Below are positions 1-10,054 of a stretch of 53,669 bases of DNA, one piece after another. The notes under the pieces were generated by a model, which was not told the DNA's origin, did not search any database, and saw only the letters and a list, made by a program, of their open reading frames with translations. Every line of letters begins with the position of its first letter. Position 1 is the stretch's first letter. The position numbers were made by a program, and so were the translations under genes. The DNA is from Chloroflexota bacterium (GTDB taxonomy: Bacteria; Chloroflexota; Anaerolineae; Caldilineales; Caldilineaceae), in assembly GCA_018969295.1 (NCBI GenBank), contig JAGWYN010000029.1, positions 1 through 53,669 on the forward strand, in the 5' to 3' direction.

Positions 1-2
1 GC

Positions 3-165
3 CATAGCAGTCTTGGTTTGATGACGCCAGCGGCAATGCACTGGGGGCTGGACCGCCAGCTCACCCTGCAACGGCAGCAAGTCTTGCAGACGGCCTATGC
101 CGCACACCCAGAACGGTTCGTCAAGGGCTTGCCCAAACCCTTCCAACTTGCGGAGACGGCCCAGA
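3..165 (+). pseudogene. 3' remnant of an integrase-core (IS3/IS481-like) transposase
   Basis: The frame open at the left edge reads HSSLGLMTPAAMHWG, then an Ala/Gln-rich helix, then AYAAHPERFVKGLPKP. This is the usual C-terminal tail of integrase-core transposases (an HSxLG..TPA.VHYG block followed by a HPERF..G.P.PP tail). Similarity stops near position 165, where the expected terminal residues are replaced by unrelated sequence, although the frame stays open to 410. The rest of the gene lies outside the window, so only the tail can be judged. It abuts the end of the convergent PD-(D/E)XK gene, which suggests that insertion or deletion shaped this accessory patch. Family assignment rests on motif memory only. 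Confidence 0.6.
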
Positions 166-672
166 TCAGAAGATGCCGAGAATCTCCCAGTTGCCCCGCC
201 ACTCTTCCAACCTCTGCTCATCAATGGCATGGTGGGTTGAATCTGGATTCCGCGCCCGCCTGCCGCCATGACTGTCCAGATAGGCCTGATGTGCTCGATA
301 GATGTCATTCCGCATCCACCAATCTGGCACAACCCAATAGCATGGAGCACCATCCCAATCACCCAGATCGACGAAGACCCAGAAGGAAGTCTCGTTCAGT
401 GGGGTGGTAGGCGGTTGCGTTGGCTCACCCGCAAGAGTACTGGCGTGCCATGACCGACCACCCCGTTTTGTCTTGACCTGGATGTGTACTGTACGGCTCT
501 GACCTTGATCGCAGGCAATCAAGTCGATCTTGGGCATATTGCCAGCAAAGATCACGGCATGTACTCCGCGCTTGTTCATCTCTGCAACGACGAAGTATTT
601 ACCTGCTTGCGCAACCTGCTGATTGCGTGCGCCACGCGACAGGGACGTGGCCGTAGTGTTTCTCTGTGCCAT
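166..672 (-). CDS. Predicted PD-(D/E)XK nuclease-fold protein
   Basis: This 168-residue protein resembles a small family of predicted nuclease-fold proteins often misnamed in databases. The visible core is KIDLIACD followed by HIQVKTK, which matches the D-(n)-QxK pattern of the PD-(D/E)XK fold. A second half contains YWVVPDWWM, a Gly/Arg-rich loop with DSTHHAI, and an end reading EWRGNWEILGIF. The ATG at 672 is chosen over the longer frame (717) because GGAGG lies six to seven bases upstream. It has no partner methylase and no signal peptide, so it is probably a cytoplasmic nucleic-acid-acting protein, solitary or part of a mobile island. The exact substrate cannot be inferred. Confidence 0.6.
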   Translation of the reverse strand: MAQRNTTATSLSRGARNQQVAQAGKYFVVAEMNKRGVHAVIFAGNMPKIDLIACDQGQSRTVHIQVKTKRGGRSWHASTLAGEPTQPPTTPLNETSFWVFVDLGDWDGAPCYWVVPDWWMRNDIYRAHQAYLDSHGGRRARNPDSTHHAIDEQRLEEWRGNWEILGIF

Positions 673-802
673 TCTGTACCTCCAACTGAATATCGATTGC
701 GCTGTGCTGCTGGTCATTATCGAGCAAATGACCGATGAATTTCCCCCGAAAAGATAATATCATGCAAATCGAAAGATATAATCCGCCAAATGCTCGATAG
801 GA

Positions 803-925
803 TCACTGCGAGCGGACACACCGGAACCCGTTGTAGTAGTCCCAGTCGCCGGGGTTGCCGTTGATCCGGGAGGCGGAGCGCACGTAGTGGTCAATGTAGC
901 CCCACGACCTGCCCCGCAGCACACG
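803..925 (-). other. Proposed DGR variable region A
   Basis: This is the 3'-terminal block from CGT-GTG-CTG-CGG to the stop codon. Compared codon by codon with 51404-51526, 26 of 41 codons are identical at all three bases and 15 differ. Fourteen of the differences are NNC versus NNC (for example GGC/TTC, TAC/GTC, ATC/TTC, GAC/GTC), and the fifteenth is AGG/GGG. No third base changes. The invariant 3' end (GGG-TTC-CGG-TGT-GTC-CGC-TCG-CAG-TGA) would be the homing-initiation side. The template repeat and reverse transcriptase are not in the window. Confidence 0.75.
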
Positions 926-1555
926 TCGTTCGCCCTTCGCCGGCCCCTGCGGGTTTTTGGCAGGCGAGATGCTGTAGTACTTCTTGTCGTACCGGTCGTT
1001 CACCCACTCCCACACATTGCCGGCCATCTCCGCCACTTCATACGGCGACTCTCCCGCAGGGAAAATTCCCACCGGAGATGTGCCTCCGGTCCCAGTCTCG
1101 CCCATGTTGCACAGCGTTTTGTCAAAAGGGCCCTCCCACGGATAGGTACGTCCATCCGTCCCACGCGCAGCTTTTTCCCACTCCGCTTCGGTTGGCAGGC
1201 GTATTGTTGCGTTCTCCTGCTCGCCCAGCCATACACAGAAGGCAGCTGCATCTTTCCAACTGACATGGACAACCGGGTGGGTGCGCAGTCCGTCTGGCAG
1301 TGTGGGGCCACCCCAGTGGCTCGGCGGTTTTCGATGGGCAGCGGCCACAAAGCAGGCATACTGGCGGTTGGTGACAGGATATTTGGCGATTTCAAACGCA
1401 TCCAACTCGACCGTGTGGATTGGTTGTTCGTTAGAATAGTCGTTGCTGCCCATGCTGAACTCGCCGGCCGGTACTGGCATCCAGACAATGTCGGGCAGGC
1501 CACATTCATTGATGCTTACACCAGGTCGTGGGTCGCCGTGACCTTCGACAATCAA
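803..1555 (-). CDS. FGE-like (SUMF1/C-type-lectin fold) protein, proposed DGR target, probably 5' truncated
   Basis: The 250-residue frame starts at a TTG and has no convincing ribosome site. It opens with GDPRPGV and GLPDI, a linker that in this family usually follows other N-terminal modules, so the 5' part has probably been lost. The FGE-sulfatase domain runs from WMPVPAGEFSMGS through RLPTEAEWEKAARG and AGNVWEWVND to the terminal GFRCVRSQ. In true formylglycine-generating enzymes two cysteines follow RGGS; here the segment reads RGRSWGYIDHYVRSASR without them, so sulfatase activation is unlikely. The last 41 codons match the gene at 51404-52348 in the pattern expected of a diversity-generating retroelement variable region. 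No signal peptide is visible, so the surviving product would be cytoplasmic. Confidence 0.75.
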   Translation of the reverse strand: MIVEGHGDPRPGVSINECGLPDIVWMPVPAGEFSMGSNDYSNEQPIHTVELDAFEIAKYPVTNRQYACFVAAAHRKPPSHWGGPTLPDGLRTHPVVHVSWKDAAAFCVWLGEQENATIRLPTEAEWEKAARGTDGRTYPWEGPFDKTLCNMGETGTGGTSPVGIFPAGESPYEVAEMAGNVWEWVNDRYDKKYYSISPAKNPQGPAKGERRVLRGRSWGYIDHYVRSASRINGNPGDWDYYNGFRCVRSQ

Positions 1556-2067
1556 CTGCGGTCTGTGGCGGAATTCCCTGTGGTTCGTGTGTCTGCAGCG
1601 TCGGTGGCTCCTCTGTTTACGGCCATGACATTCGATGAACCAATTTTACCCCATGCCAGTACTGATTTCGCCAACAGAATCCTGTTATAGACACGTTCCG
1701 TTTTGCGCATGGTGCGATACTACCAAAAACGCAACCACATCGCTTACCTGTCCCACCGCAAGTCCAAACTGGCACGCCTTACGGCTCTTGTTCCCAACCT
1801 TGCGCTGTAATACTAATGGGCCTTCATTTTGTCAAATAAACCCTGCATCCCAAGACAGACTGCGCAGATGCCTCAGACGTACCGTCTGCTCCAGGTATTT
1901 GTAAATTCCGATTGTCAAATGGCTCTTGCTGGATGCCGATCACAATCGTGTCATCCTGGAGGTAGCCTTCATGCAGGATGTGCTGACTTGTCCCAGCCGT
2001 GACCTGACGGCAGCAATCAGGTATGCAGACAACGGGCCTTCATGGAACAGCTTCCCTTGGCAGGTGC
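1556..2067. other. Gene-free stretch between the FGE-like gene and the pentapeptide gene
   Basis: No frame here resembles a known protein on either strand. The frame upstream of the FGE-like gene is closed by a TAA about 85 bases before its TTG start. The stretch may hold decayed 5' sequence of that gene, but no domain can be recognised. No convincing promoter or hairpin was seen. Confidence 0.5.
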
Positions 2068-3410
2068 TTATTCCATCCCGCTGTCCGTCTGCCGGGCACC
2101 GCGCAGATCGGCCCCCTGCAGCCGGGCACCGGTCAAATCGGCGCCGCGCAGGTCTGTCTCCTGCAAATTGGCCCCCCGCAGGTCCGCCCCGATCAAAAGC
2201 GCGCCGCGCAGGTCGCTGTTGTGCAGATCCGCCCCCGCAAGATCGACGCCCGACAGGTCGACCGCTCTAAGATCAGCCCAGCTCAACAACACACCGGCCA
2301 GCTGTCGCCCAGCCCCCCCGCGGGCCAACAGCTCCACCACCAGCCGCTGCTGTTCAGCCATCTGGGTGGACCCATCCACGAGCACCCCGCGCAAATCAGC
2401 CAGACGCAGGTCCGCCAGCTGCAAATTTGCCCCGCGCAGGTCAGCCCCCACCAGCGATGCCTCCTGCAGCGCAGCATGGCGGCCATCTACATCGCGCAGA
2501 TCGGCCCCATCCAACGTCGCATAACGCAAATCGGCGTCGCGCAGCACCGCACGCACCAGGACCGCATTGGAGAGATCCGCCTCCCGCAAATAGACCCCCT
2601 CCAGCCAGGCATCCGACAGATCTACCCCGGCCAGCTGCTGCCGGCGTTCGATGGTGTTGGCCACCTGCCAGACCTGGCGCCACCTGTCCTCCAGTCGGGT
2701 CGTCTCGTCCACAACAGCCTGCTGCAGACGGGCCAGCACCAGGTTGGCACCCGAGAGGTCGGCGCCCTGCAGCCAACTGTTGCGCAGGTCGGCGCCAGAA
2801 AGGTCCGCACCCGCCAGCAGGACCTCACGCAGATTCGCGTCGCGCAGGTCAGCCCCCGCCAGGCGGTGGGTCTGCCCCGGCTGGTTGAGAATCTGCCAGA
2901 CCGTGCGCCACTTGGCCTCGATCTGCGTCCGCTCGGTCACGACGGCCCCCCGCAACCCAGCATGCTGCAAGGTCGCCGCAGTCAGATCGGCGCCGTCGAA
3001 GAGGGCACCGGCAAAGTCGGCGCCGTCCAGACGCGCGCCCCGCAGCGTGGCCCCCGTAAAATCCGCGTCTCGGCCATCCGCCCGATGCAGCGAAGCAGCA
3101 GTCAGATCCGCGTCGTTGAAACGAGCCTTCGCCAGCGAGGCGTCTGCCAGATTGGCAAAAGCCAAATTAGCCCGGCTGGCATCAACCCCCTCCAAAAATG
3201 CCCGGCTGAGGTTGGCATCGCGTAAATCGGCCCCGCGCAAAACAAGCCCGCTCAGGTTGCCGTTGCGGAAATCCTGGCCACGGCAGGCGGGAGGGCAAGT
3301 GGCAAACCAATTTTTGCCCACAAAGCCCCAGAAAAAAAAGACCAGCAAAGCCAGCAGAGGCAGCGCAACCACCAACAGCAGGTAGGCGCGCTCGCTACGT
3401 TGGCGAACAG

Positions 3411-3414
<4 letters not shown>
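2068..3414 (-). CDS. Membrane-anchored pentapeptide-repeat protein
   Basis: A GTG start at 3414 overlaps the stop of the upstream ATPase (GTGA), so this 448-residue start is preferred to the ATG at 3450. An N-terminal hydrophobic helix (LLLVVALPLLALLVFFFWGF) is followed by a short Cys-containing spacer (CPPACRG). Long runs of A(D/N)Lxx pentapeptides follow, for example LRGADLRDANL, which fold as a right-handed quadrilateral beta-helix. Three charged inserts interrupt the helix at roughly even intervals, each with the form T..(R/Q)....RWR.VWQ...... LAG.DL. It is the last gene of the peptide importer operon and is translationally coupled to the ATPase, which suggests a role at the transporter or the membrane. 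No enzymatic motif is present. DNA-mimic functions of some pentapeptide proteins are less likely given the membrane anchor. Confidence 0.85.
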
Positions 3415-4415
<1,001 letters not shown>

Positions 4416-4488
4416 TCGGAATTCCATTCAGAACAGCGGTCAGCCAGAAAGGCTCTCATCGACAGCCTCCCAGCCGGCCACTCAGGGA

Positions 4489-5493
4489 TTACTCATAAAG
4501 ATGGCAGGCTACGTAATGTTCTGGCTTGAGCAGACGCAGAGGGGGCTTGTCAACCCGACAAACATCCATCACTTTGGCACAGCGCCCCTGAAAAATACAC
4601 CCCGGCGGCGGGTTGCGCAGGTCATGGGTCAACCCCTCGGTCAGCCGCAGCGGCTTGCGTTCTTTGATCGAGGGGATCGATTCGATCAGCAGTTGTGTGT
4701 AAGGGTGGAGCGGTTCGTCGAAGATGTTGGCCACCGGCGCGACCTCCACCATGTGGCCGGCATACATCACCGCAATGCGGTCGACCAGCTGCGCCTGCAG
4801 CCCCATGTCGTGGCCGATCAAAATCATCGAGACGTTCATGCGCTCTTTGACATCGAGCAGGGTCTGGCCAACCACCCGTTGCACCACCACATCCAACGCG
4901 CTGGTAGGCTCGTCGGCGATGATCAGAGACGGATTCAACGAGATCGCCATGGCGATACAGACACGCTGCTTCATGCCACCGCTCAACTCGTGCGGATACA
5001 TGTCGTAGATGCGGCTGGGCAACCCGACCATCGTCAACAGATCCAAAATGCGCTGTTTGAGCTTGTCTTTGGACTGGCGGCCTTCGTGCGTCTCGATCGC
5101 CTCCGCCAGCTGGGTGTGGATCCGCATGACCGGGTTGAGCGAGTTCATCGCTCCCTGCGGGATCAACGCCAGCGTGTTCCACCGCACCTCCCGCAGCGCA
5201 CTTTCGTTGAGCACCACCAGGTCGGTGCCGTCTAACAAAATTTGACCGCCGACAATCCGGCCAGGAGGCTGCACCATCCGCAAAATCGCCATCGCCGTCG
5301 TCGTCTTGCCACAGCCCGACTCGCCGACCAGCCCAAGGATCTCCCCCTTGTAGACATGAAAGCTGACATCGTCGACCGCACGTACATTGCCGGTCGGCGT
5401 CCCATAATAGACCTTCAGATTCTTGACTTCGAGCGTAATCTCACGGCCGGCAGCGCTCTTGGCCGCCTTGTTGCGTTCCAGCTGAACACTCAT
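4489..5493 (-). CDS. Peptide-type ABC transporter ATP-binding protein (OppD/DppD-like)
   Basis: The second nucleotide-binding subunit has 334 residues. Its motifs are Walker A GESGCGKTT, Q-loop LIPQGAMNSLNP, signature LSGGMKQRV, Walker B LIIADEPTSALD and switch His in IGHDMG. The C-terminal oligopeptide-type Cys motif is PGCIFQGRCAKVMDVC. The start overlaps the end of the permease by ATGA, which indicates translational coupling. The substrate class cannot be read from ATPases and must be inferred from the binding protein. Confidence 0.94.
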   Translation of the reverse strand: MSVQLERNKAAKSAAGREITLEVKNLKVYYGTPTGNVRAVDDVSFHVYKGEILGLVGESGCGKTTTAMAILRMVQPPGRIVGGQILLDGTDLVVLNESALREVRWNTLALIPQGAMNSLNPVMRIHTQLAEAIETHEGRQSKDKLKQRILDLLTMVGLPSRIYDMYPHELSGGMKQRVCIAMAISLNPSLIIADEPTSALDVVVQRVVGQTLLDVKERMNVSMILIGHDMGLQAQLVDRIAVMYAGHMVEVAPVANIFDEPLHPYTQLLIESIPSIKERKPLRLTEGLTHDLRNPPPGCIFQGRCAKVMDVCRVDKPPLRLLKPEHYVACHLYE

Positions 5494-6749
5494 GCAGTCA
5501 CCTTCCGTCCGCGCAGCCGTGGATTGGCAATTTCATCGAGACCGACCGTCATCAAAAAGAGCCCCGAAAAGACGATGATCAAGGCGGCGATCGGAATGCC
5601 CCACCACCACCACATCCCACGCAGCACAGCTGCTGCACTGATCGCATAGTAGATCGTCATTCCCAAGGTTGGAATTCGGGTCGGCCCCAACCCCAGCACT
5701 TCCAGGCTGGTGGCCGCCAGAATCGCAGCCGAGACATTGCCGGTGTAGCTGGCCGCAATATAGGGCAGCATATTGGGCATCATCTCCCCAAACATGATCG
5801 AAAACGAACTGGCCCCCGAAATTCTCGCCATCTGTACATACCCACGCTCCCGCATGCTCAGCACCTGGGCACGGATCAGACGGGTCGGACCAGGCCACAA
5901 AAAGGCCGCCAGCAGCACAGCCATGTTCTCCACCTGCAGCACTTTGACATAGGCGCCGATCACAATCAACACAGCCAGCACCGGGATCACGATGATGGCG
6001 TCCGACAACGTACGGATCACCGCATCGACCCAGCCGCCCAGATACCCGGCTGTAAAGCCAAGCAACACGCCGGCCAGCATGCCCAACGTCGCAGCAATCA
6101 GCCCAATCCGCAAAGAACGCGGCGCTCCAACCACCAACACGGCCAGCATATCCCGCCCGCTGCTCTCGGTGCCCAACGGATGATCCCAGGTCGGCGTGCC
6201 AAAGCGGGCATAGGCCGCAGCCCCGGTCGCACGGCGGACCGGCTGTGGCGCTGCCCCTGTCTCCCCCTCTTCGGTCGACGGGGTCTTGGCAGCCAGCGGA
6301 TTCCCCCCTGTCATCGAAGCCGACGGGGTCTTGGCGGCCAACGGATTCCCCCCTGTCATCGAAGCCGACGGGGTCTTGGCGGCCAACGGATTCCCCCCTG
6401 TGATCGAAGCCGACGGGGTCTGGGCAGCGGTTGTCGCAGACACACCGCTGGGTGTCGCCCGATCGCGCAACGACTCTACCTGCTGAACAACGGGCTTGTC
6501 TGTCTCGGAATCGAAGCCAGGGGCCCACGGCGGGGGCAGGTTGAGGGGGGAAGAGGCCGGGTAGGACAACCGCTCTTCCCAAAAAAGTGGCCCCACCACC
6601 CCGAGCAAGATCACCGAAAGCACCATCGCAAGCCCGATCAAAAACTTTGGATTCAGCCACGGCGAGTCCCAACGGTTCAGTTTGGACTGCCTGCGGAGCT
6701 GCGTCGTCGCCCCAGCCGGGGCCCTCCGCTCAGATGTCGTCATGGTCAA
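5490..6749 (-). CDS. ABC transporter permease (OppC/DppC-like) with repeat-encoded periplasmic insert
   Basis: The 419-residue permease is about 120 residues longer than typical OppC proteins. TM1 (LIGLAMVLSVILLGVVGPLF) is followed by a periplasmic loop with three copies of a 15-residue Thr/Pro/Ser repeat (AKTPSASMTGGNPLA), encoded by the 45-bp tandem repeat at 6280-6424. The core resumes at HPLGTESSGRDMLA, and five further membrane helices contain the cytoplasmic EAA-like loop (QMARISGASSFSIMFGEMMPN). It overlaps the ATPase gene downstream (ATGA) and the permease gene upstream. The insert sits on the substrate-binding-protein side of the membrane and is probably a flexible linker. Confidence 0.93.
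   Translation of the reverse strand: MTMTTSERRAPAGATTQLRRQSKLNRWDSPWLNPKFLIGLAMVLSVILLGVVGPLFWEERLSYPASSPLNLPPPWAPGFDSETDKPVVQQVESLRDRATPSGVSATTAAQTPSASITGGNPLAAKTPSASMTGGNPLAAKTPSASMTGGNPLAAKTPSTEEGETGAAPQPVRRATGAAAYARFGTPTWDHPLGTESSGRDMLAVLVVGAPRSLRIGLIAATLGMLAGVLLGFTAGYLGGWVDAVIRTLSDAIIVIPVLAVLIVIGAYVKVLQVENMAVLLAAFLWPGPTRLIRAQVLSMRERGYVQMARISGASSFSIMFGEMMPNMLPYIAASYTGNVSAAILAATSLEVLGLGPTRIPTLGMTIYYAISAAAVLRGMWWWWGIPIAALIIVFSGLFLMTVGLDEIANPRLRGRKVTA
6280..6424 (-). repeat. 45-bp in-frame tandem repeat in the OppC-like permease gene
   Basis: Three full copies (6280-6324, 6325-6369, 6370-6414) and a 10-bp partial copy follow each other directly. Copies 2 and 3 differ by one visible base, and copy 1 differs from copy 2 at two. 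The unit length is a multiple of three, so expansion or contraction keeps the frame. Confidence 0.95.
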
Positions 6750-7756
6750 CCTCGTTCGTAGGTGATCCGGGGGTCAATCAACGGATAGAGCAGATCCAGC
6801 ACCAGCACCATAGTCGCTGTTGTAAAGACCAACATGAAGACAATGCCCTGGATCAACGTATAGTCAGAGGTGACGATGCCCTGATACAACAGGTAGCCGA
6901 CACCTGGATAGGCAAAAATATATTCGACCAGCACGGCCCCTCCGACGATGCCCCCCAGGCTGAGCGCCAGAGCAGTCACCTGCGGCAGGATCGAATTGCG
7001 CACGCCATACAGCCAAAAAATTCGTTCAGGCTTGAGCCCCTTGGCCTGTGCCAAAATCATGTAATCTTCGCCGGCAGTCGTAATCATCATCCCGCGCATG
7101 CCGAGCGCCCAAAACCCCATCGAGGCCACCACAATCGCAGCAGACGGCAAAATCGCATGCTGCAAAATACTGGAGATATACCCCCAGTTCATCCCTACGA
7201 TCAGACCGCGCCCCACCGAACCCGAAGCAGGCAAGACACGCAGCCAGAACGCAAAAAGATAGATGAGCAAAATTCCCAGCATAAAAAACGGAATGGAGGT
7301 GAAGGTCAGCGAGACAGGCAAAAGATTGCGCAGCCAGCCAGGGGTTCGTTCCCAGGCCATCAACGCACCGATCGTGTTGCCCGCCACAAAAGACAACAAA
7401 GTCCCCACCAGCAACAGACCGATCGTCCACGGCAGCGCTTGCGCCACCATGTTTTCCACCCGGCTCGGAAAATTGGCCAGCGAATAGCCCAGATCAAAGC
7501 GCAGCGAATTGCCGACATAGCGAATATATTGGATCGGCAACGGCTGATCCAGCCCAAAGCGGGCACGCCAGGCGTTGATCATCTGCGCAGAATTTTCGAC
7601 ATAGCCAGACTGGGCGGTCAGACGGCTGATCACCCCTGCGACTGGGTCCCCCGGCGCCAGCCGGGGAATCAAAAAGATCAGGGTCGTTCCCAGCCAGACG
7701 GTCAGGAACCACATCCCTACCCGCCTCAACACATAGTTCCAGGTGAGTCCACCCAT
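6746..7756 (-). CDS. ABC transporter permease (OppB/DppB-like)
   Basis: This 336-residue inner-membrane subunit pairs with the OppC-like permease. The first helix is MWFLTVWLGTTLIFLIPRLAPGDP, the canonical OppB opening with the PGDP turn. Five more helices follow, and an EAA-like loop is visible near EDYMILAQAKGLKPERIFW. The ATG at 7756 is preferred over 7816 because AGGCAGGGAAAG lies just upstream and the extra 20 residues are Pro-rich translation of the intergenic hairpin. Its stop overlaps the next start by ATGA. Confidence 0.94.
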   Translation of the reverse strand: MGGLTWNYVLRRVGMWFLTVWLGTTLIFLIPRLAPGDPVAGVISRLTAQSGYVENSAQMINAWRARFGLDQPLPIQYIRYVGNSLRFDLGYSLANFPSRVENMVAQALPWTIGLLLVGTLLSFVAGNTIGALMAWERTPGWLRNLLPVSLTFTSIPFFMLGILLIYLFAFWLRVLPASGSVGRGLIVGMNWGYISSILQHAILPSAAIVVASMGFWALGMRGMMITTAGEDYMILAQAKGLKPERIFWLYGVRNSILPQVTALALSLGGIVGGAVLVEYIFAYPGVGYLLYQGIVTSDYTLIQGIVFMLVFTTATMVLVLDLLYPLIDPRITYERG

Positions 7757-7779
7757 TGCTTTCCCTGCCTGATCGCTTG

Positions 7780-7811
7780 AAAAAGGGGGGTGTGGGGGGG
7801 GACCCACACCC
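7780..7811 (-). terminator. Attenuator-like hairpin between binding protein and permeases
   Basis: On the minus strand GGGTGTGGG and CCCACACCC pair perfectly as a 9-bp stem (7803-7811 with 7788-7796), followed by C's and a run of five T's (7784-7780). It falls in the 73-base gap between the binding-protein stop and the permease start. It probably gives partial termination or 3'-end protection, so that the binding protein is made in excess over the membrane complex. Confidence 0.7.
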
Positions 7812-7829
7812 TTCAAAAACCAAGAACCG

Positions 7830-9806
7830 TTACTGGGCCCCTGTCGCCGTCAGGTTCTGCAGAATCACATGCGTGTGCTGCCACCAGGTCGGCGGGTGGA
7901 TGTACTGGTTGTCGAAGGTCGGCCAGCCAGTCCAGTAGGTGGTGTCAAACGGAATGATCTTCTTGGCCTGGGTGATTGGAATCACTGGCAGTTGTTCGAA
8001 CCAGAGGTCCATGGCCTTGACAAAGAGCTCTTCGACCTTGGGGTCGCCGAGCGGGAGCACACCCATCTCGTCGACCAGCGCGCTGTATTCCTCGGCCACC
8101 GGGCCGCTCCAGCGCCAGCTGTTGCGGTCGGCACGCTCGCCGACTGGCTTGAGCCACATCGAATTGAACTGGTCCAGCGAATTCCAGGGCTCGTTGACCG
8201 AACCACAGGTCTGCCAGCCCATGCGGGCTTCAAACGTGCCGTTGGTGAAGTTCTCGTCCCAGGTGCTGCCAGCCTCGTTGCGGGTAGAAGCGTTGATGCC
8301 CAGCGCCTGCAGCTCCTCGACTATAACCTGCGCGATCCGCTGCTTTTCAATGAAAGCTTCGTGCGTGGTGATGTCGAGCGTCAGCTCCTTGCCATCCTTC
8401 TCATAGTAGCCGTTGCCATTTTTGGTGTAGCCCTTGGATTCGATGATCTCGGCAGCCTTGGCCGGGTCGCTCGTCCAGAGCTGATCCAGATCCCAGGCGC
8501 CCGCCTCGATCGCAGCGTCGACCAGGGCATCCAGCGGCGGGTAGGCAGGGAAGAAGTGGCGGCTCTTGAGCGTGGTGTTCTCGTAGGCGATCTCTACGAT
8601 CTTGTCGCGGTCGATCGCATAGTTGATCGCCCACCGCATCTCCGGGTCGTCCCACGGGGCAACGGTGTTGTTGAACTCCAGGGTGCGCGAGCAGGGGTCG
8701 GGCACCCAGGCAAAGGGCGGCTCGGCAAACCAGGTGATCACGTTCGGGTTCTGCTCTTGCAGCGCCTGCAGTGCGCCCAGCGTGATGTCCATCAGGCTGT
8801 CCAGCTGGCCGTTGGCCATGAGCGCCGCACGGGTTTCGGGCGGGCCAGCCCAGGTCCAGATGATCGTCTCCGGCTCGGGCAGTTTGTACAGCCCGGTCTT
8901 GGCACCCCACCAGTCGTTGTGGCGGGTCCAGACCACCTCGGTCGGGCTGGAGCTGGCCAGCTTGTAGGGGCCAGTGCAGACCGGCAGACCGGCGGCCAGG
9001 TCAAAGTTCTTGAACGTCAATGGGTCGACACTTTCCCAGATGTGCTTGGGCATGATGTTGACACCACCCCAGATGCGCACAGAGAAGTAGTCGAGCTGGA
9101 AGCGTGGGTTGGGTTTGGTCAAGGTGAAGAGCACCGTCAGGTCGTCGACCTTCTCCACGCTGGCCACCCAGTTTTGCATGGCAGCCGAGTCGCTCAGCTC
9201 GGGCGCATTGGCGATCAAGGTCTCCATCGTGAAGACCACATCGTCCGCAGTGAAGGGCACGCCGTCCTGCCAGGTGATCCCCTGGCGCAGCGTCAGCGTC
9301 CACTGGTCTGCAGCCTCGTTGGACACAAAGCTCTCGCCGAGCCACGGCATGAACTCACCTGTCTGGTAGTTCAAAATGAAGAGCGGCTCCAGACAGACCT
9401 GATGGAACCCTTGGTCGCGGCGGTTGCCGGGCACGTATGGGTTCCAGACACCTTCCGGATCCTGGAGACGGCCACCGTCGATGTCCATGATCAAGGTCTT
9501 GGTGCGGTCAAAACTGGCAATCGACGACTCTTCCACCGGAGCTTCGGTCGGGGCTGCCTCGGCGGCGGCTTCTTCGGCCGGGGCTTCTTCAGCCGCGGCT
9601 TCTTCGGCCGCGGCTTCTTCGGCCGGGGCTTCTTCGGCCGCGGCTTCTTCGGCCGGGGCCTCTTCAGCGGCGGCTTCTTCGGCCGGGGCCTCTGCGGCCG
9701 GGGCTTCTGCGGCCGGAGCCGCGGGCTGGGAACCGCAGGCGGCCACGAAAAGCGCGCCTACTACCAGCAGGGTCAGGATCAAAACGATCCGCTTTCCTCG
9801 GTACAT
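7830..9806 (-). CDS. Substrate-binding lipoprotein of the peptide-type ABC importer (SBP_bac_5)
   Basis: The 658-residue precursor begins with a lipoprotein signal (a hydrophobic run ending LFVAAC; Cys24 would be lipidated). A long Ala/Glu/Pro linker of near-repeats such as EEAPAEEAA spans about residues 30-90, then the family 5 binding fold follows. Recognisable elements are GESF..., WTLTLRQGITWQDGVPFTADDVV and MPKHIWE near the middle, and KPVG... and IPITQAKKI near the end. AGGAGG lies upstream of the ATG. As first gene of the importer operon it should set substrate specificity. Peptides are usual for the family, but oligosaccharides are also known, and the sequence alone does not decide. 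Confidence 0.93.
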   Translation of the reverse strand: MYRGKRIVLILTLLVVGALFVAACGSQPAAPAAEAPAAEAPAEEAAAEEAPAEEAAAEEAPAEEAAAEEAAAEEAPAEEAAAEAAPTEAPVEESSIASFDRTKTLIMDIDGGRLQDPEGVWNPYVPGNRRDQGFHQVCLEPLFILNYQTGEFMPWLGESFVSNEAADQWTLTLRQGITWQDGVPFTADDVVFTMETLIANAPELSDSAAMQNWVASVEKVDDLTVLFTLTKPNPRFQLDYFSVRIWGGVNIMPKHIWESVDPLTFKNFDLAAGLPVCTGPYKLASSSPTEVVWTRHNDWWGAKTGLYKLPEPETIIWTWAGPPETRAALMANGQLDSLMDITLGALQALQEQNPNVITWFAEPPFAWVPDPCSRTLEFNNTVAPWDDPEMRWAINYAIDRDKIVEIAYENTTLKSRHFFPAYPPLDALVDAAIEAGAWDLDQLWTSDPAKAAEIIESKGYTKNGNGYYEKDGKELTLDITTHEAFIEKQRIAQVIVEELQALGINASTRNEAGSTWDENFTNGTFEARMGWQTCGSVNEPWNSLDQFNSMWLKPVGERADRNSWRWSGPVAEEYSALVDEMGVLPLGDPKVEELFVKAMDLWFEQLPVIPITQAKKIIPFDTTYWTGWPTFDNQYIHPPTWWQHTHVILQNLTATGAQ

Positions 9807-10025
9807 CTCAATATCCTCCTGAAATAAAAAACTGGGGAACTGCCAACAATTTTTTCGGGCTGAACCAAAGCGCTCTTTTCTTCTCGATCTCCTCCCTCCC
9901 CATCCCTGGGTTCTCTGGCTAAAATAGCGTTGGGATTTGAAAAGTTTAGAAAAAAAAAGTTACATTGCAAGGCACAATCGGCGTCGAACAGGTCGGTTGA
10001 AGAGAGATTGTGCGTTGCCCCAAAG

Positions 10026-10054
10026 AATATACTACAAAAATAAAGAACTTGCAA
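10026..10054 (-). promoter_or_regulatory. Promoter of the ABC importer operon
   Basis: On the minus strand TTGCAA and TATATT are separated by exactly 17 bases. The predicted start near 10019 gives a leader of about 210 nt before the binding-protein ATG. No known riboswitch was recognised in that leader. Confidence 0.6.

Noticed and set aside
718..800. Inverted repeat ATCGAGCA / TGCTCGAT between the first two minus-strand genes
   Set aside because: Only eight bases match and the flanks do not extend the pairing, so chance is likely.
2023..3225. Plus-strand frames opposite the pentapeptide gene
   Set aside because: Their apparent periodicity mirrors the pentapeptide repeats on the other strand.
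7869..9827. Long plus-strand open frame opposite the binding-protein gene
   Set aside because: It is the antisense shadow of a high-GC gene; it has no ribosome site and low-complexity composition, and the minus frame carries a clear lipoprotein signal and family blocks.
9807..10019. Riboswitch in the long leader of the importer operon
   Set aside because: No known riboswitch core was recognised; only A/T-rich and C-rich stretches are present.
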